Assembly (NCBI GenBank): GCA_033065855.1
Contig: JAVXUO010000180.1
Span: 186,001-250,000, forward strand
Origin: Escallonia rubra
Lineage: Eukaryota; Streptophyta; Magnoliopsida; Escalloniales; Escalloniaceae
Direction of reading: 5' to 3'
DNA: 64,000 nucleotides
Both the position numbers and the translations under genes were made by a program. Shown one piece after another: positions 44,741 to 56,649 of this stretch (position 1 is its first letter; every line of letters starts with the position of its first letter). The notes under the pieces are model-generated. The model did no database searches, was not told the DNA's origin, and was given only the letters and a program-made list of their open reading frames with translations.

Positions 44741-46722
44741 TGGACACCATATAGATTAAACGGAGTAATAATTAGGATGGGAGTTGCTTGCAAGTGACAA
44801 TTACTGGAAAGACACTGCTCTCTGTAAGAAGCCTATTCCATCAACCTATCTACAGTATTTCTTTTTGCTTATTTTTTTGTCTTGCGTACTTTGATGAATA
44901 TATATATTTTTATAAGGTATAGACCCTTATTGTTGCTATTTATACTGTTATCAATATTATTTTTCATGGACTCATAGACCATATACTTTTAGATCTAATC
45001 ATATAAACATGAACAATGCTTAGCCTTCATTTTGTTAATGTCCGTAAAATATTGTAGTACTTCTTCCATTCTATTAACTATCTATAAAATATTGCAGTAC
45101 TCCTTTTGTGTAGCCGGGACGACTTGTTTAATATAATATAATTCTTCTTTTAACCGAAAAAAAATAAAATTTCATTGAAGCTAACATAGTTACTATACAT
45201 ACATGGATGGTGTTTATATAGGCTCACGCTACTCTTATCTTCCTTTACCTGTGGAAAATATCAGATCTTGTTGTGTATGGATAATTATTTTTGGGATGTC
45301 ATACATGAATTTGAGAACATATGCTTAATTTAGTACTCAGGATTCGCCAAGTTAATAGTTAGAATTGTGAAACAGATAACAATTGACTATATCCACCAAA
45401 AGGTAACATGATTGCTTATGATTTGACGCAAGTACTGCCGGTGTGACATTAAAATTTGTGTTGAGATAAAAAAAAGTGAGAGATTTCATATTCATTGTGT
45501 TGATTGGATTCTAAACGATGAAATAATAGACACGTCAAGTAAGAAAGACGGCATACATTTTCTTTCAACTTTGACTTTGTTATACATATAATAATTAGAT
45601 ATTTAAACAAAAAGTCAGCTTACTATAACAAAAAAAAAAATTAGCCAATAAGTATAGGAGATTACCCGTGATCTCCCAATTTATTATAATAAGTGCAGTC
45701 GATATGACATCCTACTTGAAATGAAGGGAAGGAAACAAATAAGAAACTAAGGCAAAACGACCGAGTACAACCCGGTATGTAAAATTTATGTGGCAACGGA
45801 GTATGATGTGCGCGACAATCGACCAACTAGAAGTATGGTGTGTCTCTTGTAAGATGTTTGTCACTATTGAATGACTTTAAGAGAATTTGATAATTGGAAG
45901 AGATTCATTGGTGAAAATGAAACAAGCTATTGTTAGTTGCCGTTGTGTTTTTACTTTTGAAAAACTTTGGAAGCAACCGGGGTTCTACGAATAGCTTATA
46001 ATCTCCCAATATAGCAAAAAACGATGGTCGTTAAATATGTTTAGTATCTTTACTTTTAATTAATAATCCTAAAAAACACTATCCAGAATTATCATTAAAT
46101 ATGTCTTAAAAATTGTCACTAATAGTTTTTAGCGACACTATGTCTAGTACAGGGTTGTACGTTACTCATACTTCTAGGGTTGTTACCAAAATCCAAGTTT
46201 ATGTTGCTACAGGCAAAACTAGTTGCCTCTTCCCGAGTGTTTGCATGACTAGTCTTCGTACTTCGATGCTGAGAGCTTTTTATCGGTCCCTAGTGATCAT
46301 GATTCCCGAGTTACACCAAGACAGGAGTTTGATTGATGGCTAGATCAAGAGCCTTCTCTAGTCACAACGACACTGAGTGAAACTGTGCGAGGCAGGCTGA
46401 GTAAACTGACACACTCAAGAATTTTAGAGAAAGAGACACCCTGAACTCTAAAGCCTAAGCACTGGATTCTGACTCTAGACCTGAGCAATGGAATAAGGAT
46501 AGCCGCTGTGTATTTACTCTGCGCCATCGCCTTCATAGCTCTGCCACTTCTATCTGATAAGCCTTAGTCTCGGCCTTTATCCCGTCTAACACGATCATAC
46601 TTGGGGTCTTATTCGAGCTGTATTCTTTGTGGTATCGTCATGTATACTGTGAACCCACTTCTTTGACATCAATCTTGTGGCAACCCAACCAAAGGGGATG
46701 CTCACATGCCTTCCCCCCACCA
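44741..46722. other. Intergenic DNA
   Basis: AT-rich, no gene recognised. Near 46025-46150 several GTCGTTAAA/GTCACTAA/TTAGCGAC motifs precede CTATGTCTAGTACAGGG, which resembles the degraded end of a CACTA-type element. Confidence 0.35.
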
Positions 46723-47353
46723 CAGGGGCGGATCCAGGAAGTCCAACCGGGGGGGACCAAAATGTTATAAAAAAAATTAACAGTTAACATAAAAAATTTG
46801 CATCACGATTGATCGAATACGTTAAATACAAAATAGATTGCTCAATTTGATTAATAAACATATAATTTAACTATTTATAATGATTTATTTAACTTGAAAG
46901 TTAGTCAACAACAAATTAGAAACTTTACTCTTATTGTATATATGTATTATTAGTGCGATATCAATTGTATGATGACAATAGTCACGTATAAGTCAACATA
47001 CTATAAGAATTTAAATTAAAAAAAGAACTAACCTTGATATATTAGTGTTCACTTTAAAATCTAGAGATTTAGAATTTGGAAGAATGAAGATGGATAAATG
47101 AACGAGAAAGATAAAGATTACGACGACTGGTGGCACAAAAAGTAAAAAACATTACAAAATGAAATTTAATACATTGAATAATTAAAACGGTAGCATTGAA
47201 GTAAATATTGTAAACATAACTACCTATTATTTAAAACAACTAAAAAAAATTCTCAAACTTTAGGGGTGGGGTGGGGTGGGGTGGGGTGGGGTGGGGTGGG
47301 AGAGGGGGGGGGGGTGCCATGGCCCCCCTGGTCATGCTTGGGCTCCGCCCTTG
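46723..47353. mobile_element. hAT-type non-autonomous element with a G-rich satellite
   Basis: Terminal repeats CAGGGGCGGATCC and, in reverse complement, CAAGGGCGGAGCC continue similar for about 30 bp, including CCAACCGGGGGGG versus GACCAGGGGGGG. Flanks CCCCACCA (46715-46722) and CCCCAACC (47354-47361) form an imperfect 8-bp duplication (6 of 8). The interior is AT-rich without coding capacity. A GGGGT pentamer array and G-run (47263-47315) lies inside the right end. Confidence 0.6.
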
Positions 47354-47735
47354 CCCCAACCCCTTAAGTGACAAGGTAAATTACACTCACACCCCACTTG
47401 GCTTATACACATATGAGAAATTATTAACACCCCTAATGGATTTTTGGTGTATAATGTTTATTTTATGTGCAAAATGATTTAGTTGCCTTTACTAGATGAT
47501 TAAATTTGCGCTTCATACAATTGTAACTAAATCTTTAAAATACGTAATTCTTGACCAAAAAAAGGGCATCAGAGGTAAGATGAGTATTATATTATTGACA
47601 AATAAAGTACAATGAAATAAATAAAAGTACGAAGACAAACGTTTGAAAAATTAAAATTTTCGGTACCAAAACTTAACAAATCAAACAAATCTCACACTGC
47701 TTCATGTATATGTACATAAGATCTCACCACTTTTT

Positions 47736-47784
47736 GGCTTTTTGGTTCACGATACAACCCTGGCTTTTTGGTTCACGATACAAC
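47736..47784. repeat. 26-bp tandem duplication downstream of the ERF5-like gene
   Basis: GGCTTTTTGGTTCACGATAC occurs at 47736 and again at 47762, offset by 26 bp. It lies about 175-220 bp past the ERF5-like stop codon, probably in its 3' UTR. Confidence 0.85.
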
Positions 47785-47957
47785 ACTTATAGTAATATAA
47801 CAGTACAACGTATAAGTGGATTCTCTCGACGGATCTTTCTCACGTGTAAATTGTACGACGCTGTTTCTACCACCTTACTATTTCTAGTTCTAACGACAAA
47901 TCTTCTGGCCGTTAAGTGATCCTAAGTATAGTAACTGCCGTTGAAGCCTCTCATATA

Positions 47958-48881
47958 CTAACCATCAGCTGCGAGAACCATCAGCTGCGAGAAGCCGACG
48001 TTAGGATAGGGTGACAGGGGCGACAACGGAGGTATCTCGAAAATACCCTTCCCGTCGGCGGCACAATCCCAAACCGGCGCCCAAGTCGACGGCGTTAATG
48101 GACAGGCGGTAGCCGTACCACTCGCTGGCTTGGCATCAAATTCCGGCGACTTTACCCTCTTCAACACCTCACTCCTCCCCTTCTCAGTCTCCTCCGGCCC
48201 TCTTTTCCGGCCAACCTTCGCGGGGAGATCGAATTCCGACGGGTTCCCAATCTCAAGCGGGAAGTTCAGTATGGCCTTGCTTCCACGCAGCTTGAACGCC
48301 GCCCTGTCGTACGCCTTCGCCGCCTCCAATGCGGTGTCGAAAGTCCCGAGCCAAACCCGAGACCCCTTCCGGTTCGGGTCCCGGATCTCCGCCGCAAACT
48401 TCCCCCACGGGCGTTGCCTCACGCCCCTGTAGTGCCTCTTCTCGCCGGAATCCAAAACTTTCCGTTCGGCCACCCTCGCCGCCGGTGGCTGGGAACCCGT
48501 ACTCAGATCCTCCTGCTCAACCTTTGTAACAGACGGGATCGATATATTCAGCGACGGTTTACGGTCGCTGAATGTCTTTTGCTTCGGCTGCCTTTGAACC
48601 GTCGCTAAAGGTCGCACCTTCGTCTCCAATTCGTCGCTGCTGAAACTTGTATTCGACTGCTGCGACTGAGCTTCATCGTGCTCAATTTTAAAGAAGCTTG
48701 AGGATTCAAATTCCGGGTTTCCCCGAACAACAGTTTTAAGGTCGGAACTAAGAGACCCAGAACTCGAGGTCTGAGACGAGTACTGGGTCTGGGACGAGCA
48801 ATAATTTTCCATGAACGCACGATCATCAAGAAGGTGCACTCGTATCACGTCTAAAGCAGAAACGTCACTCGATAACGCCAT
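47958..48881 (-). CDS. ERF5: AP2/ERF transcription factor, ERF5/ERF6-like (group IXb), complete and intronless
   Basis: Nuclear ethylene-response factor of 307 residues, expected to bind GCC-box promoters in defence and stress responses. [15 protein letters not shown] is the conserved N-terminal activation-type motif. The AP2 domain spans about residues 150-208: [40 protein letters not shown] and [20 protein letters not shown] and KRVKSPE are basic clusters. The C-terminal [11 protein letters not shown] and PLSPLSP match the putative MAPK-phosphorylation motif of group IXb. The protein ends [11 protein letters not shown]. The last five residues come from a 16-bp tandem duplication (47961-47992); with a single copy it would read FSQLMVSI and stop at 47951-47953. 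ATG 48879-48881 gives the full conserved N-terminus. Same strand as the ERF at 36.4-37.0 kb, 11 kb away. Confidence 0.95.
   Translation of the reverse strand: MALSSDVSALDVIRVHLLDDRAFMENYCSSQTQYSSQTSSSGSLSSDLKTVVRGNPEFESSSFFKIEHDEAQSQQSNTSFSSDELETKVRPLATVQRQPKQKTFSDRKPSLNISIPSVTKVEQEDLSTGSQPPAARVAERKVLDSGEKRHYRGVRQRPWGKFAAEIRDPNRKGSRVWLGTFDTALEAAKAYDRAAFKLRGSKAILNFPLEIGNPSEFDLPAKVGRKRGPEETEKGRSEVLKRVKSPEFDAKPASGTATACPLTPSTWAPVWDCAADGKGIFEIPPLSPLSPYPNVGFSQLMVLAADG
47961..47992. repeat. Perfect 16-bp tandem duplication at the end of the ERF5-like CDS
   Basis: ACCATCAGCTGCGAGA is repeated exactly at 47961-47976 and 47977-47992. Because 16 is not a multiple of 3, the second copy is read in another frame and supplies the new tail LAADG and the TAG stop. 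Confidence 0.97.
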
Positions 48882-48970
48882 TGGAAGACTAGGAAGAACT
48901 TTAGTGTTAGCAATACTAGTAGTAGTCTGTATTTCTTCTTCTTTTCTCTTAAAAGGATAAAGAGGATAAA

Positions 48971-49119
48971 GAGGGAGAGGGTACCAAATAAAGAGGGGTT
49001 TAAACCAAAAAAAAAAAACTTCTTAAACCAAAAAAAAAAGAGGGAGAGGGTACCAAATCTTGTTGTTGAAAGATTGGGTGTTGAGTGGAAAAGAGGGAGT
49101 GAAGTTGGTTTTATTTATA
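48971..49119 (-). promoter_or_regulatory. Leader repeats and TATA box of the ERF5-like gene
   Basis: On the minus strand TATAAATA lies at 49112-49119, about 230 bp upstream of the ATG. The leader between contains a duplicated 19-bp block (GAGGGAGAGGGTACCAAAT on the plus strand, at 48971-48989 and 49040-49058) and two TAAACC-A(n) tracts, all from a local ~69-bp duplication. Confidence 0.6.
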
Positions 49120-52100
49120 AAGGGCGGAGAATTTGAACAGATGATTGGGACAACTTAATCAATTCACAAGGAGGAGGGAGGGAGGAAAGAGGTAAAAATG
49201 GAAGAGGGAGGAGCCTTCACACGAGGCTTCGGAGGCAAGAGTGTGGAAGCAACGTGATCCATAACAAAGACTAGCAACTAATTATATCTTTTTGGGTGAA
49301 GCTGCGTAAGCCCAAAGGGATGAGAGGGGATGATGTATCAAGTTTTGTCCTTCCTTGTGTGTATTATATTGGTTTGGTGAATGGTCCATGGTCCACTCCT
49401 CCACAGTGCACCTTGAAGATCCCCCCCTCTTTCGTGGCTACTTCTGTCTTTCTGAATTGAAAATTAGTAACGTGGAGAAAAGCAAGTTGTCTTGCAAATC
49501 ACCTTTAAGATCAAACAATTCAATCGAATTGAATCGAGTACAGAACTTGATTAAGACAATGTCTTGCTAAGTTGGTCTTACAGTGTGAATTGGATTGTTT
49601 GGGTGTAATGCTTGCTTATAGCTGAGGGTTGAACCTGGTGCGGTACTCGAACGGGGTAGGTGCTTTTGAAGAATTACTTTGTATGGACTCTTTCTTGTTT
49701 CCACATCTATTATATGGTAATGGTAAGAAGGGAAATAGAGCTATGCAGATTCTGCATCTCAGAGAGAGAGAGATTTGCATGTGTTTGGAGGTAGTTTGTG
49801 TCTGATTTGTGACCGAACACTCGATGTCGGCATTTCAATGACAATGTAGGGCTGGACACAGGGGCGATGATGACTCATGACCCTTTGTGGCAATGCTGAA
49901 CATTGAATATGGTTTGCAGGACCCGTAAGGACGGGATATTTTGTGCACTGAACTGAGTTTGAGGTCCATAAGATATGTAATAAGGCAGTAGTACTCGGTA
50001 TAGGCAGTTGTCACTTTTCAACAATTATTATCTTTGGTCACGATCAATTCCTTCCAAGGTCATTTCAGGGATACAATGTATAAGCCCCGCTTCTTAGTTA
50101 GAAGGTTTTACGGACAAGCAACTTGTGTTATAAAAATCATCGATCTCCCTCTTTTTTCCTAAAATTAGCAATTCAAGCGATGTGACATGACTTTTGCACG
50201 ATTTTGCTTTGTTATATTGGTACTTTCACTTTCAACTTGCGTATCATTTGTACACTTTCTTTCAACAATACACGCAAACTCAAAATATAATTCTTGAAAG
50301 CACTTAAAAGAATTCCTATAAATCTTCAACCAAACGAAACTTGATTCCAAGAGTTATTACATCACAGAATTGTCTCAGATGAACTAGATTCAGGTCTAAC
50401 AAATTCTAAGCCGCTAAAAATCGGGACCATCTTAAACTTTTCCTTTTTGGGACCAACTTAACCTGTAGTCGCGTGAGGGCCAGGATGCTCACGGAGTCCA
50501 GAGGTCGACCGTACAGCTGCAGCCTATGAAGATAGTCTAAAGGCACGTGTGACGACCAAGGGACTTTCACCTTGACTTTGGCACCCAGTAACAAACATAT
50601 AAATCAGTAACAGCTTTGCTTTCAAAGGGTTGATCAACTTCTTTACAGCATTAAACAAAACCAACTTGGCTTGACATGGCGCTGCAAGTTGGGTGCCACT
50701 TGCAACCTTCACTCTCATGTCAATTTGGGGGCCTCTGGCCTCATTGAGGGCTGATAATGTCCATCCAGCTTGTTGCCTTTGTTCCCTTTCTGGGTCCGAC
50801 TTATCTTCATTGTTTGGGGGATGAACCAAACTACCAAAGTGCCTTTTGACACTGTATCCACTGTTGCTTTCAAATTCAGCTGCATGATTAGCTGTATTGT
50901 GCTGATGCATGCGACTAATCAATTGATTCTAGTGCTCATAAGCTCGGTTAAGTTTAGCCGACATCCCTAGCCGACATCCCAAGCTTTGTTAATTATGTTC
51001 AGTCTTTTTCTTATGCGCTATTGATATTATAGCAGTGCAGTAGTATGACAATATGAATCCTGCTAACGTGTGTCATGGAGAGACATGATAAAGACGTATT
51101 TAACGAAGTCTTACTACTTTACTAACAACAGTATAATATCAAAATCTGAGTTATGTTCTTGTGAATTTTGCCCAAGTAATGAATGGATATCAATGCTTCT
51201 TAACTAGTCGCTAAAAATAGCTCATACTAGTCCGGTCCCCGTTAACTGATTTAGGAAGTTCGTTCACCAACTAAATAAATACTACATGAAATACTAAGAA
51301 AATAATGTTGATAGTTTGCCCCATGTCCCTCTCATAATTCAAAGGGCACGGGGCATTCGTACGGTTTTAAAGAATAATGCTGATGGCGCTTTCTTCTTGA
51401 CATATGTGTTTTTTTTATAACTGACAGCTTTGATAACAAAAGATTGTCACTAAAAGTATTTTATTCTAATTGTTAAAATTTATAAACTATTTTTCATTGC
51501 TAAATTATACGGAGTATTTAGCAACACTAATAATACAGTGATACCGTAGAGTCGAACATCATAATACTTTTGTTTGATAAAACCAGATAATTTGAACCTT
51601 TGAGATAACTCTTTAATATGTATCCCATGCCTTGTACTAATCCTCTTTGGCTACTATTATGCCGTTGGTTTCAAATTAAACTAGCATATAATTTGCTGTA
51701 TTTTATATTGGTTGCTTGAAAGCATGTGCCTGGGATTATGAGAATAGATTTGTCTTAGCACTAAACCCAAGAAAGCTACTGCTACTGTTAGGACCAGACC
51801 AGGCTTAAGCTTGATTCGTTGGTATTAAACTAATATTGCACGGAAGATATGGTTCAATGCATTTAGTTAAAAAAATGACCCGAACAAAGAGGAAGAAGAC
51901 AAATGAGTTGGTGATTAGACCTTTGGATTAGCAAGGTGATTCTCATCATTTTTTCCTTAAAGTTCACTTATTATATGCCGTGAACGTTTACCCTTACGTT
52001 CTTTTGCGTGATTTTTAAAGCTTTATTTATCGTTGAAAAATACATCAGAACAAATCACTAAGCGTTTTATTCGACACATAAAGTGCGAACTAATATGGGT

Positions 52101-52474
52101 GCGAAAATAGATACTGTTTTTACGGTCAGAATTTATTCTTAGCGATTAAAAAATTGAACACGCACAAAGATAATGGATAAAACTTGTTTGAAGATTCAAC
52201 ATCAGAATCAAATATTTGTCCATGAACTTGTTAGCACTAAACAAATTTTTTTTCAAAAAAATTAAAAGGAGATCAACTTTTCTTAATGGGACAAAAAATT
52301 ATGCTAATTGCACTTTCGGGCGGGAACACGTTTAAAACTCAAAATGAATCACACATCCGACAATATCTCAGAAGGTCCTCCCACGTATGAGTACATTATT
52401 GTCCTGTCAAATGCAACCTTACTCTTAGGGCAAAAAGGTCATTAAAAACTGCTACGGAAGATAAGGTTTGCAAA
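49120..52474. other. Intergenic DNA downstream of the ERF cluster
   Basis: No gene recognised. The minus-strand open frame 50524-50922 (132 codons) has gene-like base composition but matches no family I know; it may be a degraded exon. At about 51427-51545 GTCACTAAA and TTAGCAACAC motifs recur that also appear near 62343-62440. Confidence 0.35.
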
Positions 52475-52990
52475 TTTTTTTTTTTTTTTTTTAACAATGA
52501 AACGATTTTATTCAATTAAATGCAAGGTACATCATAAAGGATGACATGCGTATAAAAGAAGGCGCCTCCTCCGTCCATACACAAAGATATGTTAAATTCT
52601 TGACATATTATGCTAGTCAATGAGTTACTTTATTCTTGTTCCCTGTAACTAAATGAAACTTACATGTATGAAAATTCCTGCCCTTCATCAGATATATTAC
52701 CCATCACCGATAAATCCTCTCCTTACTCTTTAAAATAACATCCGGGGCATCTCCCTCGATCACTACATCTCAAAAGCCACACTTTAGGCTAGATTACTCT
52801 TTCATATGATGCTAGTGCTTCTGCACATTTATGTTCAAGTATTCCTAAACTCTTTTTTGATAATCCCACATAAAAGATTTCGTTTTTTGCCTCTTACTCC
52901 AATACCAATTGCATTTTCTCCTTGAAAACCGTTGCGTCAAAATTTATCTCATGGCATTTTCAAATGGAGTTTGCTTCAGATACATGATTA
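52475..52990 (-). mobile_element. L1-type LINE 3' fragment with poly(A) tail
   Basis: On the minus strand it ends in AATAAAATCGTTTCATTG and a run of about 18 A (plus T run 52475-52492). Upstream, short frame pieces FDATVF, AEALASYE and EGDAPDVI match, in order, the RNase H-like (RVT_3) domain at the end of plant L1 ORF2. Frames are interrupted by stops, so it is dead. The 5' part is missing. Confidence 0.65.
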
Positions 52991-53670
52991 TTTCATCGTT
53001 GTATATATTTCTTTGGTCACGAGGTCCTAATACATTGTAATGCTAAATTGATACATACCGTAATGTCCCAAATTTCTTGACTTTGAGGTTGCTTTTAGCG
53101 CTCCAAAAACTTAGCTAAAATCACTTATTTGTAAGGACGCATTGTGCGAAACTTGGGCATAGATTCGAAATGAGTATCGAATTTGGTTCGTATATGAAAA
53201 TAAATTATTTTGTCATACACATCTTATCTCATATCAAAGAAATTTGATATTTCATGTGAATGTATTCTACTTACCACCTAACCTTGACTAAAAAATAGCA
53301 TCATTAGCCCTTACATTACAAGTATCTCGGAAGCCCATTTCACTACATTTGCCAAGCTCTTAATTACGTTAATACTGCTTCCGAGTTTACAAGGGCTCTT
53401 TGAAGGTTCAAAGCGTATACACAATTGGAATGCTCTGTACAGGCCCTCAAGTGTTAAGTGAAAATTCGATGGCATTTCTTATTGCCTTTTTGGATAGAAT
53501 AATGATCGAGTTTCATGAGAAATCCCCCACTTATAGCTCAGTCCCGTGATTGCGATACGAAAAAATCATCGGCCACTACATATAATCTTTCTACCGTGTC
53601 TGCTCGAAAACGACACATTCATTGCTCGGTATAGGAAGAATCTCTCATTGCTGATATTATATTACTTCAA

Positions 53671-54057
53671 GTGTCCGTTTGAGATTGATTTTCGAGAGCA
53701 AGTGTTAAGTTAAATTTTAATCAACTTTCGTCATCAGCTTTAAATTAGTTTTAGCAAAATTAGCTCTAAGGTGTGTTTGAATTAAAAAAAAAAAACCTAA
53801 AAACAAGTTCAATGTAGCAAAATGACAAAAGAGTGCTAAAAGTCTTTATAATGAGTAGAGACATTTTGATACTTTACGTGGTTAAACCTAATTACAGAAA
53901 AGTAATTAATCCATCATCCTGGTTTTCTTAAATTTTGGTTTCTAAGTTTCTTAAAACTAATTTAATCAATTATGTATGTTTGTCAAACACCTGTCAACCT
54001 AAGTTAGTCCAGATAAAATTAAGTTTAACTATTTTGAAATCAATTCCAAACAGACTC
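53671..54057. mobile_element. MITE-like element, copy B of the family at 21815-22193
   Basis: Imperfect terminal inverted repeats GTGTCCGTTTGAGATTGATT and, in reverse complement, GAGTCTGTTTGGAATTGATT (about 17 of 21). The body shares ordered blocks with 21815-22193, and a shorter related piece lies near 60195-60300. A clear target duplication was not seen, so the superfamily (Harbinger or hAT) is open. Confidence 0.55.
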
Positions 54058-55912
54058 TTAAATTAAGTTCACCATGCTAAATGGCTTTCTTTTAACGCAT
54101 CAAAGGCGAAACATTCCTCCTTATCGGTCTAAAAATTAGGATCACTATGGTCTAAGACAACCGTTTAATTTAATGTGATAACACATATTCTGCTTGACTA
54201 AGGGAGTATATAATATGGTATATCAAGTCAATTGAGTGACGCAATTGCGTGCTTACAAATATCTAACACCTGTACCAAAAAAAATATATATCTAACACCT
54301 GTTCATGAGCTAGAATTTTCGCGCCATCATTTAATATTAATTAATCATGTCATTATCATAATTCCCATCACAAATATCATTATGAAATTACCTAAGGCTG
54401 ACAACACAACATCTTCAATGCATTCCAATCAATCATGCTGGCTGGCTTAGCTTGCTTTTGAGGTAAGTCATTAGAGATCACTGGTTTTTCCACAAAGAAA
54501 GCCACAAGTTAATCAACTATAAGCTTAATGGCTAAGGGACAATTAATCTGGCCATATTACTATCATGTGTTTGGTCATCTTTCAATGTATAGACTTGACC
54601 AGTTGAACGACTTTACTGGGCATTACTTAATTACATCTTAGGACCAAATTTCTCCACATTGCAGAAGAATTCCCATGAACGAGAAAGTTTGAGGACATGT
54701 GACAGTAAGACAGAACGGTTACAAAATGATTTGTGGAGGAAAAAGATAGTCTTTGTATAGTCACCAACGAGATGCGCGTTGTATCATACCTTTCACAAGA
54801 TAATCAATCAGTGTATTAGAGGGTACGAAGTATGGACTGTTTGATTATCTTGGACAGTTATTGTATGCAAGAGACACCTGATATTTTTTGTTGCTGCTAA
54901 AAAGTTGATTGCGAATCATAACCTAATGACCTGCAAGACATAAAAAAAGTGACCGGCAGATAAACTCTCTGATACTTAAATCATAGTATAATTACAAGAT
55001 AGAACCTCGAAAAAGCAACAAATGACGTTTTTTGTGTGCGAGCACTTCCTCGCGCACCTAGGGAAACTCCCCTCATATAGGCTTGAGAATTAGGGCCTAG
55101 TAGAATTAGGAGCGACGACTGAGTTTTAGGCATGATCCTTGAAAAATCACGCTAAAGTCTTTTCAAAATCTTAATTTATTCAAAAGGTAAATACTAACCT
55201 CGTAATTGACCAAACAAAGAAAAGATAGGGAAAAGTAAGTGAAAGCAAAAAAAAACTGCATAAAAAGGTGCAGTATAAATGCATGAACATGAAGGGGACA
55301 ATATGGCAATAAGAAGATTTTTGTTTCTTGTTGGATCATGAAACAAGGAAGAGTTTAACTTAACACTAAGTGCAATTAGAGCTTAAATGCTCCGTAGAGT
55401 TATTAATTGTTCTAAAATTTTAAGTTTCTCAACTTTACGTGACGAAAGAAGAGATTAACTATAAACTACTCATGCTTTGATTGGTATGCTTGAATAGAAC
55501 AACGTCTGCATTAGCAACCAGCGGAATCCAAAGAGAGAGTTCAAACCAAACCAAACTTTATGCAGTTCTTCTTAGTATTTGAAGAAGTAAGGAGGACGCA
55601 CGAGGTTGTATCAATTGTCAACGAGATTGGTGTAAAGTAGCAACTTTTTTGATGAGAACCAGTGCCTGACCTTTCTTAAGTTAGCAGCTTTGAAAAGGCA
55701 ATTACGTGTGATATTGGCCTAACAAATTAGTCACGCATCATTATGAGCGAGACAGAAAAGGAAAAAAAGTGGAAAAATATGAAGGGAGTGATGAACTATG
55801 TTGTAGCATTGACAAACATTCGTAATGTAGAAGGGTAATAAATTCAAGACTAGGCTTGGGTCGTGAACGAGACCGAAACGGGTAGTTTGAGTCTGCGAGT
55901 AACTTAGATAGT
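54058..55912. other. AT-rich intergenic DNA
   Basis: No gene recognised. A short duplication TATCTAACACCTGT occurs at about 54260 and 54289. Confidence 0.4.
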
Positions 55913-55921
55913 TCTGATGAT

Positions 55922-56649
55922 AGTTATCAATACCGTAGCGGTATCGGCCGTACCGGCCGGTACGTACCATTTTTGCCTTTTACTGGTACGGTATTACTTA
56001 AATTTTGTACCGGTCAAAATATTGCTCTGTACCGGTTGTACCGGCCGATACAGGTGATACCGGCCGAAAACTGCATACCGGCCGGATATTTTGTTTTGTA
56101 CCGGTTCCTTAAAAAATGTAAAAGTAACAAATTTTGTTAGAAATTTTGTAAATTCACCATATAAAGACTAAATATAAAAACACTCTAAGTTCTATTATAC
56201 TATTCAAAGCCTCTGTAGCCTCCTGCTCATAAAATTCATTACAATTTGTAAAATCTGTCTTGATAAGTTTTCAATTTTCATTTATCTTTGATTTACTTCA
56301 TACTTGTAAACTTTGATCATATTATTTCATTTATATGATGTACTACTTTATACGCACCCGCTTACGCACACACATGCACACACACAAAAACAACTTATTC
56401 TTGAAGTCAAAGACATTATTATTCAACAAACTAACTTATTTGAAAATTATGATAAATCAAGCTCTATAGGATAAACGTTTTATTTTAGAGGAGTTGCAAG
56501 TAAAAAAAATATATGTATATATTGTTAGTTTGTCGGTGGATAAATAATACAAATAAGTATTGTTGATGAAAATCTTGAGACGGTACCGGTACCGATACGT
56601 ACCATTTTGCGGAGAAAACGGTACGCACTCCGGTACGGTATTCATAACT
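55922..56649. mobile_element. TIR element with clustered TACCGG subterminal motifs
   Basis: Ends AGTTATCAATACCGTA and, in reverse complement, AGTTATGAATACCGTA. Flanks TCTGATGAT (55913-55921) and TCTGATAGT (56650-56658) form an imperfect 9-bp duplication (7 of 9). The first ~190 bp and last ~75 bp are packed with TACCGG, GGCCGGTA and GTACC motifs, including the palindrome TACCGGCCGGTA near 55953. The middle is AT-rich without coding. Mutator-like or hAT-like. Confidence 0.55.
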
